From the NCBI GenBank assembly GCA_004173185.1, contig SEFZ01000007.1, forward strand, positions 1 to 64,000: a DNA stretch of 64,000 nt. The letters are read 5' to 3'. The translations under genes and the position numbers were made by a program. Below are positions 1 through 8,443 of the stretch, in pieces. How positions within the stretch are numbered: position 1 is the stretch's first letter; each line of letters begins with the position of its first letter. The DNA comes from Sphingomonadales bacterium. Its GTDB lineage: Bacteria; Pseudomonadota; Alphaproteobacteria; Sphingomonadales; Sphingomonadaceae. The notes beneath the pieces were generated by a model, which made no database searches, had not been told where the DNA came from, and saw only the letters and a list, made by a program, of their open reading frames with translations.

Positions 1-521
1 GTCGCGGCGGGTTCGGCGGACCCAATGGCGGGCTCGCGGGGCGGATTAATTTCAGCCTCTATCACACCTGGCATTTCAAGGAGCAGGTGACGATCCGCGA
101 CAATCTGCCGGTGCTCGATCTGCTCAACGGCGCTGCGACCGGCAGCCGCGGCGGCCAGCCGCGGCACGAGATCGAAGCGCAGGGTGGCGTATCGAAGGAC
201 GGCCTTGGTTTCCGGCTCAACACCAAGTGGCAGAGCGCCACGACGGTGTTCACGGGGGTTGCGGGCACCGATCGGCTGAATTTTGACAGCACCACGACGG
301 TGGGCCTCCGGCTATTCGCCGATATGGGGCAGCAGATCAGCCTGGTGCGCAAGCATCGCTGGCTGCGCGGCACGCGAATCACGCTGTCGGTCGACAATCT
401 GTTCGATTCGCATCCGCGCGTGACTGACAAATTGGGGACGGTGCCGATCAGCTATCAGCCCGATCTGCTCGATCCACAGGGCCGGGTAGTCCGGCTCAGC
501 CTGCGGAAATTGTTCTTCTAG
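1..521 (+). CDS. C-terminal part of an outer-membrane beta-barrel (TonB-dependent receptor-like), truncated by window start
   Basis: The open frame runs in from the left edge (first full codon at position 3) and ends at 521, so only about 172 C-terminal residues are seen. The reading begins with a Gly-rich stretch and continues SLYHTWHF, then alternating hydrophobic/polar strands, and closes with a DNLFDSHPRV motif and a final strand ending KLFF. A terminal Phe and the 'VDNLFDS' strand are typical of TonB-dependent receptor barrels in sphingomonads. The gene converges on motB with a 4-nt gap, so it is not part of the flagellar locus. The plug domain and TonB box lie outside the window, so receptor identity rests on the barrel end only. 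Confidence 0.7.
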   Translation, partial: RGGFGGPNGGLAGRINFSLYHTWHFKEQVTIRDNLPVLDLLNGAATGSRGGQPRHEIEAQGGVSKDGLGFRLNTKWQSATTVFTGVAGTDRLNFDSTTTVGLRLFADMGQQISLVRKHRWLRGTRITLSVDNLFDSHPRVTDKLGTVPISYQPDLLDPQGRVVRLSLRKLFF

Positions 522-525
522 GCGA

Positions 526-1512
526 TCAGCGCGCCGGTAAGGCTGCCGGCGCGGCCGGCTTGGGTGGCAAAGCGATCGCCGGCTGGGTGGGGCGGAAGCG
601 CTGCCCGGCCGTCTGATCGGATCCCGATTTGCGAAACAGCAGCGTGATTGAAACGCGGCGGTTGCGCGGGTCCGTTGGATTGTCCTGGATCATCGGCTCG
701 CGGTCGGCGACGCCTTCGATCCGGTCGAAGGCATTTTCGGGAACGCCGCCCGATGCCAGCCTGCGGCGCGTCGCTTCGGCGCGGCCGCTGGAGAGCATCC
801 AATTGTTCATGGTGCGCGGATCGCCATAGCGCAGGCTGTCGGTATGGCCGCGGATCATGATCGGGTTTTCCATGCCCGCCAGCGACTGGCCGATCATGCC
901 GATCAGGTTGCTGGCCTCGCTAACGAGCGCAGTCGTGCCCAGATCGAACATCGAATAATTGGCGTCGTCGACCAGATCGATCCGCATCCCCTCGCGCGTC
1001 TGGACGAAGCGGACATGCTTGGCCATGCGCGAAAGCTTGGGGTTGGCGCTGATCTGCTGCTGGATACGGCGGCTCATGTTCGCGAAATTCTTTTCGTCCT
1101 GCTGGGTCAGCGCGCGCTGGTCTTTCAGCGTGCCCTTGTCGCCAGTGCCGACATCCCGGCCACCGGTCGCCCCCTGCGGAACGGTCATCGATCGCGTGCC
1201 GGTCTGCCCGGCGCGATTGGGATAGTTTTCCTGTGCGTTGAGCGCATCGCCGCGCAGCAACCCGTTCGATCCGGCGCTGTTCTGCTTGAAGTCGATCAGG
1301 GTGGGCGCGAAATAATCGGCGAGCGCCTTGCGCTGCTTCTCCGTGGTGGCGCCAAGCAGCCACATCAGCAGGAAGAACGCCATCATTGCGGTCACGAAAT
1401 CGGCGTACGCCACCTTCCAGGCGCCGCCATGATGGCCGCCATGTCCCTCGATATAGATCTTCTTGACGATGATCTTGGGAGGCTGGTTCGTTCCATGAGG
1501 CGCGCGAGCCAT
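526..1512 (-). CDS. motB: flagellar motor stator protein MotB
   Basis: Product of 328 residues. Near residues 25-55 it has the MotB signature: a positively charged N-terminus (KKIYIEGHGG), then AWKVAYADFVTAMMAFFLLMWLL, where the Asp of 'YADF' is the proton-carrying aspartate of the single transmembrane helix. The C-terminal half is an OmpA-type peptidoglycan-binding domain (IRGHTDSLRYGD...LSSGRAEATRRRL, then NRRVSI). A poorly conserved linker with Gln/Asn-rich patches separates the two. It lies 3 nt downstream of motA and is surely co-transcribed. Inner-membrane protein that anchors the stator to the cell wall. Confidence 0.95.
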   Translation of the reverse strand: MARAPHGTNQPPKIIVKKIYIEGHGGHHGGAWKVAYADFVTAMMAFFLLMWLLGATTEKQRKALADYFAPTLIDFKQNSAGSNGLLRGDALNAQENYPNRAGQTGTRSMTVPQGATGGRDVGTGDKGTLKDQRALTQQDEKNFANMSRRIQQQISANPKLSRMAKHVRFVQTREGMRIDLVDDANYSMFDLGTTALVSEASNLIGMIGQSLAGMENPIMIRGHTDSLRYGDPRTMNNWMLSSGRAEATRRRLASGGVPENAFDRIEGVADREPMIQDNPTDPRNRRVSITLLFRKSGSDQTAGQRFRPTQPAIALPPKPAAPAALPAR

Positions 1513-1515
1513 GAT

Positions 1516-2379
1516 TTACCTTCCGCGCAGGCCGTCGAATACCTCGCCGAAATTCGGCTGGTTGCTGTGCGCGATGCCCGAACGCGCGGCTTCGATCACC
1601 AGCGGCTGCGGGTGGCCATGCAGCGAGGCGATGATGATCTGCTTGACGACGTTATAGATCGCCGCGTCGGCATCGATCACCTGCTGGAGACGGTTCGCGA
1701 GCGGACCGACCAGGCCATAAGCGAGCAACACGCCCAGAAAGGTGCCGACCAGCGCCGAGCCGATCATCCCGCCAAGCACGCTCGGCGGCTTGTCGATCGA
1801 GCCCATCGTCTTCACGACGCCGAGAACGGCCGCGACGATGCCCAGTGCGGGAAGCGCGTCGCCAAGCGTGCTCAACGTGCCTTGAGGCCCCTGAACTTCG
1901 TGGTGATGCGTCTTGATCGCGTTATCCATCACGTCTTCGACCGCATGCACGTCGAGCGTGCCGGACGAGACGACGACGAGGCGCAGCGTATCGGTGATCA
2001 GGTTGATCAGCGTGTGATCGGCGAGCAGGCGCGGATATTCGGCGAAGACCGCCGAAGATTTGGGATCCTCGACATGCGGCTCGAGCGCGATCGGCCCTTC
2101 GGTACGCAGCATCTTCATCAGCTTCGAGACGAGGAAGATCGTGTCGAGATAGTCCTGCTTTTTATATTTCGGGCCCTTGAGGACCATCATGAAGCCGCCG
2201 CCAAGCGCCTTCAGTTCCTTGCCCGAATTGCCGATGATCAGCGCGCCGAGTGCGGCACCACCGATGATGAGCATTTCGTGCGGAAGCGCATGCATAACCG
2301 GTCCCAGCGCGCCGCCGGTGATGGCAAAGCCACCGAAGACCATCGCGATCAGCACGACAAAGCCGATTGCTACGAACAT
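1516..2379 (-). CDS. motA: flagellar motor stator protein MotA
   Basis: Product of 287 residues, the usual MotA length. It opens with a membrane helix (MFVAIGFVVLIAMVFGGFAI) and carries the cytoplasmic loop with charged residues (EGPIALEPHVEDP) expected to contact FliG. It ends with the paired helices PALGIVAAVLGVVKTMG and GTFLGVLLAYGLVGPLANRL, which hold the conserved prolines of MotA/TolQ/ExbB channels. It forms the proton channel with MotB, encoded 3 nt downstream. No convincing sigma-54 or sigma-28 promoter was found in the 95-nt gap to flgL, so its promoter is unassigned. Confidence 0.95.
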   Translation of the reverse strand: MFVAIGFVVLIAMVFGGFAITGGALGPVMHALPHEMLIIGGAALGALIIGNSGKELKALGGGFMMVLKGPKYKKQDYLDTIFLVSKLMKMLRTEGPIALEPHVEDPKSSAVFAEYPRLLADHTLINLITDTLRLVVVSSGTLDVHAVEDVMDNAIKTHHHEVQGPQGTLSTLGDALPALGIVAAVLGVVKTMGSIDKPPSVLGGMIGSALVGTFLGVLLAYGLVGPLANRLQQVIDADAAIYNVVKQIIIASLHGHPQPLVIEAARSGIAHSNQPNFGEVFDGLRGR

Positions 2380-2423
2380 GCGCTTGAAAACCCCTATTTG
2401 ACCGTTCTGGTTAACGACCGTTT

Positions 2424-2440
2424 CGCTGATACTTTCAGCG
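2424..2440. repeat. short perfect inverted repeat between flgL and motA
   Basis: CGCTGA (2424-2429) and TCAGCG (2435-2440) form a 6-bp stem with a 5-nt loop in the 95-nt gap between the flgL stop and the motA start. On the minus strand no T-run follows, so it is a poor intrinsic terminator. It could be an operator or mRNA structure upstream of motA. Confidence 0.35.
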
Positions 2441-2474
2441 GAAAAACATGGTTAAATCGTTACCAACGCCCGAT

Positions 2475-3371
2475 TCAGCGAATATAATCGAACAGCGACA
2501 GCGCAGTGAGCTTGGTGAAGCTCGCCTGGGTTGCCTGAAGGATGGTGAGCGTCTGCTGAAAATCCGAAATCGTTGCCGCAAGATCGACATCCTCGACCGC
2601 GCTGCGCGCGCCGTCACGCGCCGTCGCTGCGTAAGCGAGCTGATCGGCGACCATTTCGAGCCGCGTGCCGCGCGCACCGACCGAGGCATGCGCCGCGGTG
2701 ACGCTGGCGAGCGTGTCGGTCGTGCCGATGGCGGCCTTGGCGGCTGCTGCCTTGACGTCGGAACCGGCGGCAAGCGCCGCGCTGAATTCCGCGAGCACGG
2801 CAAACATGTCGCTGGTGCCGGAGGCAAAGGCGCGGTCGCCGGTAACGCCGACCTGCATGGTCAATTGGTCGCCGATCGGGATGCCGGCGGGCTCGCCGCT
2901 GCTCACATAGCTGATCGTGCCGTCGGCGGCCTTGGTATAGGGTAAATCGCCTGTCGCACCGCCGAAGATCGGCTGGCCACGGCTGTCGCGAGTGTTAGCG
3001 AGCGCGTACAGCGTGTCGCGGATCGATTCGAGCTCCTTGCCGATCGATTCGCGGTCGGTTTGCGAAAGCGTGCCGTTGGCCGCGCTGCTGAACAATTCCT
3101 GCGCGCGCTGGAGCTGGGTCTCGATGTCGGCCAGCGTGTCGTCCGCCTGATCGAGAATGCCCTGCGCGGTCGAGACGTTCGAGGCATAGGCCTGATCGTT
3201 GGCGTCGGTGCGCTTGATCGTCTGGAGCTGGCGATAGGCTCCCGGATTGTCGGACGCGTTGACGACCTTCTTGCCGGTGGCGATCTGCGTCTGCTGCTGA
3301 TCGGCCTGGGCCGACAGGTTCGACATGAGCGACATCGAGCGCTGATAGGTTTGCGAAGTGGATACGCGCAT
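2475..3371 (-). CDS. flgL: flagellar hook-filament junction protein FlgL (HAP3)
   Basis: 298 residues. The N-terminus (MRVSTSQTYQRSMSLMSNLSAQADQQQTQIATGKKV) and the C-terminus (DLAATISDFQQTLTILQATQASFTKLTALSLFDYIR) are the paired coiled-coil ends shared by flagellin and FlgL. The N-terminal region contains the flagellin-like NASDNPGAYRQLQ motif. It is the last gene of the flgB-L operon, 5 nt after flgK, and forms the second junction ring between hook and filament. Confidence 0.93.
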   Translation of the reverse strand: MRVSTSQTYQRSMSLMSNLSAQADQQQTQIATGKKVVNASDNPGAYRQLQTIKRTDANDQAYASNVSTAQGILDQADDTLADIETQLQRAQELFSSAANGTLSQTDRESIGKELESIRDTLYALANTRDSRGQPIFGGATGDLPYTKAADGTISYVSSGEPAGIPIGDQLTMQVGVTGDRAFASGTSDMFAVLAEFSAALAAGSDVKAAAAKAAIGTTDTLASVTAAHASVGARGTRLEMVADQLAYAATARDGARSAVEDVDLAATISDFQQTLTILQATQASFTKLTALSLFDYIR

Positions 3372-3376
3372 GGCGA

Positions 3377-4708
3377 TTACCTGATATCGAAGATGGATTG
3401 CAGCACTTCGCGCGCCACCTGGATGACGCGGCCCGATGCCTGATAAGCTTGCTGGAAGCGGATAAGATCGACCGCTTCCTCGTCGACATTGACTCCCGTC
3501 ACGGAGTCGCGCGCCTGAACCGCATTGCCGTGGATCGCGGCCTGCGCGTTGACGACGGCCTTGCGCGCGTTGAGCGCGCCGCCGTTCGCGGTGATCAGAT
3601 TGGTAAGGCCCTGCTCCACGCCGGTCGTGCCGCGAATCGCATCGAGCGCGATCAGATTGCTGTTGTCGCGCGCGCCCTTGCCCGGCGCGGCTGCGGCGAT
3701 GGAGCGCGGATCGTTGAGCGCGAGCGTCAGATGCGATGCGGGATCGCCGATGGTGAACATCGCCGCGCCGGGGGTGCCCGAAAGATCCTCGCCCGCAGCC
3801 TGTGCGGCGTTGACGCCTTGCGCGAAGCTCTGGGCCAAATTGTTCAGCTGGCTGCGTGCGCCGGCGATTGCCGTGGCGCCTTCGACGATGCCTGCAAATA
3901 CGCCGCCGGTGGGGCTCAGCGCCTTGACGCTGCCATCGAGGAAGGACGCGAAGGAGACGGAGCCTTCGTCGTTGCGCACCGCGGTCACGGTGGCGGAATT
4001 GATTCCCTGCACCAGCACCGGGCCGTTCTGGCCCCCCTGGCGGACGACGGCGCGGCCGGCCGGGTCGAGCGAGACGTTGATGTCGGTGATCGCGCTCATC
4101 TGCTCGAGCAGTTGGTCGCGCTGATCGAGCAAAGACGCTGCGTTGCTCGTATTGGCAGAGACGTTGCCGAGCGCGAAATTGACCCGCGCAAGCGTGGAGC
4201 TGAGCGCGTTGAGCTGGCCGACTGCGGCATCGGTGGTCGCGTCGAGATCGGCCATCGCCGCGTCGAGCGAATTGCCGGTCGCGGTGAAGCCCGCGGATAC
4301 GCTGGACGCTGCTTCGAGCATCGCCTGGCGCGGGCCGAGGTTCGACGGGTCCGCAGCGGCCGTGCGCGCCGACGTGAAGAAAGCGGTGATCTGGCTGTTC
4401 AGCTGGTTGCCGGTCAGCGAGTTCTGGATGCGGTCGAGCCAGGTCGCGGCGGTCTCGCTGCGGGCAAGGTCCGTCGATGCGAGGCGAACTTCGCCGGCGC
4501 GATAGACGTCGGTCTGGCGCGAGATCCCGGTGACGACGACGCCAAGGCCGTTGACGTTGGTTGCGCCGGTCGAATTGACCTCGCGCACGTTCGACGTGCG
4601 CCGCACATAGCCCGCGGTGCCCGCATTGGCGATATTCTCGGACGTGGTGGTCAGCGCGGTCTGATAGGCGCGAAGCCCCGAAGCCGCGATCGACAGCATA
4701 TCGCTCAT
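3377..4708 (-). CDS. flgK: flagellar hook-associated protein FlgK (HAP1)
   Basis: 443 residues, about 100 shorter than the enterobacterial protein. The N-terminus (MSDMLSIAASGLRAYQTALTTTSENIANAGTAGYVRR) is the rod/hook 'flg_bb_rod' signature. The C-terminus (VNVDEEAVDLIRFQQAYQASGRVIQVAREVLQSIFDIR) is the matching axial helix. The centre is Ala-rich and variable. The start codon overlaps the flgJ stop by 4 nt, indicating translational coupling. The protein forms the first hook-filament junction ring. Confidence 0.94.
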   Translation of the reverse strand: MSDMLSIAASGLRAYQTALTTTSENIANAGTAGYVRRTSNVREVNSTGATNVNGLGVVVTGISRQTDVYRAGEVRLASTDLARSETAATWLDRIQNSLTGNQLNSQITAFFTSARTAAADPSNLGPRQAMLEAASSVSAGFTATGNSLDAAMADLDATTDAAVGQLNALSSTLARVNFALGNVSANTSNAASLLDQRDQLLEQMSAITDINVSLDPAGRAVVRQGGQNGPVLVQGINSATVTAVRNDEGSVSFASFLDGSVKALSPTGGVFAGIVEGATAIAGARSQLNNLAQSFAQGVNAAQAAGEDLSGTPGAAMFTIGDPASHLTLALNDPRSIAAAAPGKGARDNSNLIALDAIRGTTGVEQGLTNLITANGGALNARKAVVNAQAAIHGNAVQARDSVTGVNVDEEAVDLIRFQQAYQASGRVIQVAREVLQSIFDIR

Positions 4709-5052
4709 GGCGTCTTGCTCCCTTCAGGCGCGGCGGTGGCTGGCGCGGTCTCTTCGGTGCCGGCGGCGCGCGCGAGGAATTCGGTCATCGCCTTGCCGAT
4801 GCCGAGCGGCGTATGCGTGGACATTGACTGGGCGAGCTTGTCGTCCTGCATATCGCGGAACTGCTGGCTCGCTTTGTTGTCGAACAGGCCTTCGCCCAGG
4901 CTCGCGGACCGCATCGATTTCAGCATCATGCCAACGAAGATCGCCTCGAAGCGCTGGCCAGCGGCTTCAAGGTTTTCCTTCGACGCCAGCCGCGACGTGT
5001 CGTTCGACACGCCACCACTGGTGCTTACGATCGGGCCCGGGATTTGGGTCAC
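4705..5052 (-). CDS. flgJ: rod-binding protein FlgJ, N-terminal domain only
   Basis: 115 residues, corresponding only to the rod-binding domain of enterobacterial FlgJ (about 313 residues). The family motif is visible: AAGQRFEAIFVGMMLKSMR, then the DMQDDKLAQSMSTHTPLGIGKAM region. The muramidase domain is missing. A separate lytic transglycosylase gene at 13914-14813 in the same locus probably supplies that activity. It overlaps flgI and flgK by 4 nt each. Likely acts as the rod cap or scaffold in the periplasm. Confidence 0.9.
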   Translation of the reverse strand: MTQIPGPIVSTSGGVSNDTSRLASKENLEAAGQRFEAIFVGMMLKSMRSASLGEGLFDNKASQQFRDMQDDKLAQSMSTHTPLGIGKAMTEFLARAAGTEETAPATAAPEGSKTP

Positions 5053-6143
5053 AGGATGATTAACTCCGCCTTGAGCGCACCGGCTTCCTTCAATGCTTCG
5101 AGGATCGCGACCAGATCGGCAGGCGAGGCGCCAATGGCGTTTACCGCCTTGACGACATCCGCGAGCCGAGGGCCGGGATCGAGCAGGAACATCGGACGCT
5201 TCTCCTCTTCGACGCCAACCGTGGAATGTTCCTCGGTCCTGGTCTCACCCTTGCTAAACGGCAGGGGCTGCGAAACCTTCTGGGCTTCATCAATACGAAC
5301 GGTAAGTTTACCATGCGTTACCGCCGCGGGGCTGACGCGAACGGCGGAGTTGATGACCACCGTACCGGTGCGCGCGTTAACAATTACCTTGGCAGGCGCT
5401 TCTGCGGCTTCGACCGTGAGATTCTCGATCTCGCTCATCAGTTCGGCGCGAACATCGCGGCCTTCGGGTGCCTGGATGGCGATCGAAACGCCGTCGATAG
5501 CGCGGGCGCGGCCCATGCCGAAGCGCGCGACGATCGCGTCCTGCACGCGCTGCGCCGTGGTGAAATCGGCGCGCTGCAGGTTGAAGATAAGCGTCGGTGC
5601 CTTGTCGAAGCCGGTATCGACCGCGCGCTCGACGGTAGCACCCTCCGGGATACGGCCGCTCGACGGGATGTTTACGACGATCTTCGAGCCATCAGCGCCT
5701 TCCGCGCCCAGCCCGCCAACTGCCAAATTGCCCTGCGCCATCGCATAGATCTGGCCGTCGGCGCCCTGAAGCGGCGTCATGATCAGCGTACCGCCGCGCA
5801 AGCTCTTCGCCTTGCCCATCGACGAAACCGTGATGTCGAGCTTCTGGCCCGGCTTGGCGAAGGGCGGCAGCTCGGCAGTGATCATCACCACCGCAGCGTT
5901 CTTGAGGCCCGGTGCCACGCCCGCGGGCAGATTGAGCCCGAAGCGCGCCGTGACGCCCTTCATCGACTGGACGGTATATTCGAGATTGTCGTCGCCGGTG
6001 CCGGGCAGGCCGACCACCACACCGTAGCCGGTGAGCTGGTTGGTACGGATGCCCTGGAAATTGCCCAGATCCTTGACGCGCTGCGCTGCCGCCGGCTGGG
6101 CGACGAAAGCGAGCGCTAGAAATGCGAGAACGATGCGGATCAT
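5049..6143 (-). CDS. flgI: flagellar P-ring protein FlgI
   Basis: 364 residues, the family norm. It starts with a Sec signal peptide (MIRIVLAFLALAFVAQPAAAQ, predicted cut after AAA) and then has the canonical RVKDLGNFQGIRTNQLTGYGVVVGLPGTGDD block. LPPFAKPGQKLDITVSSMG and the C-terminal DLVAILEALKEAGALKAELIIL also match FlgI. Periplasmic ring around the rod in the peptidoglycan layer. It sits 17 nt after flgH in the axial operon. Confidence 0.97.
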   Translation of the reverse strand: MIRIVLAFLALAFVAQPAAAQRVKDLGNFQGIRTNQLTGYGVVVGLPGTGDDNLEYTVQSMKGVTARFGLNLPAGVAPGLKNAAVVMITAELPPFAKPGQKLDITVSSMGKAKSLRGGTLIMTPLQGADGQIYAMAQGNLAVGGLGAEGADGSKIVVNIPSSGRIPEGATVERAVDTGFDKAPTLIFNLQRADFTTAQRVQDAIVARFGMGRARAIDGVSIAIQAPEGRDVRAELMSEIENLTVEAAEAPAKVIVNARTGTVVINSAVRVSPAAVTHGKLTVRIDEAQKVSQPLPFSKGETRTEEHSTVGVEEEKRPMFLLDPGPRLADVVKAVNAIGASPADLVAILEALKEAGALKAELIIL

Positions 6144-6160
6144 GTCGGTCTGGTCCCGGC

Positions 6161-6889
6161 TTAGAAGGGGCTGATCACGGAGAAGAACCGGCTGAGCCAG
6201 CCTTGACGGCTGGCGCGGGCGACGTCGCCCTTGCCGGTATAAGCGATGCGGGCATCCGCGACGCGGGTGCTCGGGATCCGGTTGTCGGCGGTGATGTCCG
6301 CGATGCGGATCAGGCCCTTGATCTGGACGAACTCGTCGCCGCGATTGAGCGTCACGCGCTTCTGGCCCTGCACCAGCATCGTGCCGTTGGGGTAGACCGC
6401 GGCCACCGTCACGCTGACTTCGCCCGAAAGCGCATTGGCCTGATCCGCGCTGCCGGCACCCGAGAAATTGCGGTTGCCGCTCACGCTTGCGTCGGTCGAC
6501 TTGAACAGCGACAGATTGCCCGTGCTCGGCGGGGTGATCGAGAAGCCACCGCCCGAATCGAGCTTGCTGGCGGCCGATTTGGAAGCGCTGGTGCGCTCGA
6601 CCAGAACGATGGTCAGCGGATCGCCGACGCGGCGCGCGCGCGTGCCTTCATAGAGCGCGGCATAGCCGTCGCCCGCCTGGAAGATGCCGCCATTTGCGGG
6701 CGCAGTCGCGACCGGAATGGCGACGGGCATCGTCGCGGAGAAATCCTCTTTGGGCTTCTTCTTGCCCAAGCCGAGGAATTGCGCCTGGGCCGGGGTAGCG
6801 GAAAAGGCCATCGCGCAAGCGACGAGCGAACCGAGTGCGAGACCCGCAAGGAATTTGCTGGTGCGCATCTTAGATGTTCTGATTGACAT
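6161..6889 (-). CDS. flgH: flagellar L-ring lipoprotein FlgH
   Basis: 242 residues from the first ATG at 6889, or 235 from an in-frame ATG at 6868. The longer form overlaps flgG by 20 nt; the shorter starts one base after the flgG stop. Neither has a decisive ribosome site. A lipobox (SLVAC) follows a short hydrophobic segment, so the protein is an outer-membrane lipoprotein as expected for FlgH. LYEGTRARRVGDPLTIVLVE and the GEVSVTVAAVYPNGTMLVQGQKRVTLN block are canonical. It forms the L-ring bushing in the outer membrane. Confidence 0.93.
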   Translation of the reverse strand: MSIRTSKMRTSKFLAGLALGSLVACAMAFSATPAQAQFLGLGKKKPKEDFSATMPVAIPVATAPANGGIFQAGDGYAALYEGTRARRVGDPLTIVLVERTSASKSAASKLDSGGGFSITPPSTGNLSLFKSTDASVSGNRNFSGAGSADQANALSGEVSVTVAAVYPNGTMLVQGQKRVTLNRGDEFVQIKGLIRIADITADNRIPSTRVADARIAYTGKGDVARASRQGWLSRFFSVISPF

Positions 6890-7658
6890 ATTTGAGCATC
6901 TCGTCGGTCGCCGAGATCATCTTGGAATTGACCTCATAAGCGCGCTGCGTTTCGATCATGTCGACGAGTTCCTCGACGACGTTGACGTTCGATCCTTCGA
7001 GCATGCCCTGGCGGATGCGGCCGCGGCCTTCCTCGCCGGCATTGCCCATGCTGACTGCGCCCGAAGCGCTGGTCTCGATCAGGTAATTGTCGCCTGACGC
7101 CTGGAGGCCCGCCGGATTGGCGAAGCTGCCGACCTGGATCTGGCCGATCGAGCTGGCTTCGGACTGGCCCTGCAGCGACGCCGATACGGTGCCGTCCATG
7201 CCGATGGTGATCGACGTGGCACCTTCGGGCACGGTGATGCCGGGCATTACCTGATAGCCTTCGGAAGTGATCAGCATGCCTTCGGGCGAGCGGCTGAAAT
7301 TGCCGGCGCGCGTATAGCCGAGCTGGCCGCCGGGCATCTGCACCTGGAAATAGCCATTGCCATCAAGCGCGAGATCGAGCGCGTTGCCGGTGGTCTGGAG
7401 CGAACCCTGCGTCTCGATCCGGCTGGTGCCCTGAACCTTGACGCCGGTGCCCAGATTGAGGCCGGTCGCGTATTTCGTCTCTGCGGTGCTCTGCGCGCCG
7501 GGCGCGGTCACCACCTGATAGGCAAGCGTCTGGAACGAAGCGCGATCGCGCTTGAACCCGGTTGTGTTCACGTTGGCCAAATTGTTCGAGATGACCCGCA
7601 TGCGCGTGTCCTGGGCGTCGAGCCCGGTACGCGCGATGTGCATTGCTGATGAACCCAT
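6870..7658 (-). CDS. flgG: flagellar distal rod protein FlgG
   Basis: 262 residues, the family length. It has the N-terminal signature ARTGLDAQDTRMRVISNNLANVNTTGFKRDRASFQTLAYQ, the central LALDGNGYFQVQMPGGQLGYTRAGNF block and the C-terminus NVNVVEELVDMIETQRAYEVNSKMI. All three are diagnostic of FlgG. It lies 12 nt after flgF and is part of the axial operon. Forms the distal rod that crosses the P and L rings. Confidence 0.96.
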   Translation of the reverse strand: MGSSAMHIARTGLDAQDTRMRVISNNLANVNTTGFKRDRASFQTLAYQVVTAPGAQSTAETKYATGLNLGTGVKVQGTSRIETQGSLQTTGNALDLALDGNGYFQVQMPGGQLGYTRAGNFSRSPEGMLITSEGYQVMPGITVPEGATSITIGMDGTVSASLQGQSEASSIGQIQVGSFANPAGLQASGDNYLIETSASGAVSMGNAGEEGRGRIRQGMLEGSNVNVVEELVDMIETQRAYEVNSKMISATDEMLKYVNQNI

Positions 7659-7670
7659 CTGTCTTACTCC

Positions 7671-8417
7671 TTATGAAGAGACGCGCATCAGCGATGCTGC
7701 GCTCTCGTCCATGGTCTTGGCTTCCTTCAGAAGGTTCGCCTGCACTTCGTAGCTGCGCTGGTTTTCGATCATGTCCACCAGCGCCGAGGTTAGATTGACG
7801 TTCGATTGCTCGAGCGATCCGGAGACGCACTGTGCTTCCATGTCCTCGGGCAGCACGCCGCCGCCTTTGACGTGAAGAAGGTTGTCGAGGCCCTTGACCG
7901 TGGTCGAGCCGTCGGTGCTGGCCATCTTGATCTTGTCGATGATCTGCGGCTGGCTGGCATCGCCACCAGGAGGCACGATCGATACCGTGCCGTCTTTCGC
8001 GATCGCGATCGACTGGTAGGGCGGCACGGTGATGGGGCCCCCCGACCCCATCACCGGGAAACCGTCACCGGTTTCCAGCACGCCCGACGGCGCGACCGAT
8101 AAGTCGCCGCGCCTCGTATAGGCTTCATTGCCATCCGTGGCCTGGACCGCGATCCAGCTGTCCGTCGTCACCGCCATGTCGAGCGGCTTGCCGGTCTGGA
8201 CGATCGCGCCCGCGCTGCGATCGAAGTCGTTGACTTCCTCCGCCGCCAGTTCGCGCGAGTTTAGACTGCCTTGCTGCTGCAGCACCATCCGGTCGAAGCT
8301 GACGCGATCGGCGCGATAGCCGATGGTCGACGCGTTCGCGATGTTGTTCGCGATCGTCGATTGCGCCGACATCTGGCTCTTGAGCCCGGATAGTGCGGTA
8401 TAGACAAGACGGTCCAT
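7671..8417 (-). CDS. flgF: flagellar proximal rod protein FlgF
   Basis: 248 residues. It has the rod-protein N-terminus LVYTALSGLKSQMSAQSTIANNIANASTIGYRADRVSFD and the C-terminus QSNVNLTSALVDMIENQRSYEVQANLLK. It is closely related to FlgG but has a DNN-poor centre and ends RVSS. It sits between flgE and flgG in the usual order. Confidence 0.94.
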   Translation of the reverse strand: MDRLVYTALSGLKSQMSAQSTIANNIANASTIGYRADRVSFDRMVLQQQGSLNSRELAAEEVNDFDRSAGAIVQTGKPLDMAVTTDSWIAVQATDGNEAYTRRGDLSVAPSGVLETGDGFPVMGSGGPITVPPYQSIAIAKDGTVSIVPPGGDASQPQIIDKIKMASTDGSTTVKGLDNLLHVKGGGVLPEDMEAQCVSGSLEQSNVNLTSALVDMIENQRSYEVQANLLKEAKTMDESAASLMRVSS

Positions 8418-8443
8418 GACCTACGGTTCCTTAAGGTGCTGAA

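Noticed and set aside
844..2487. A 547-residue plus-strand open frame across motA/motB
   Set aside because: Antisense shadow of the stator genes, with Arg/Asp/His-rich sequence and no recognisable domain.
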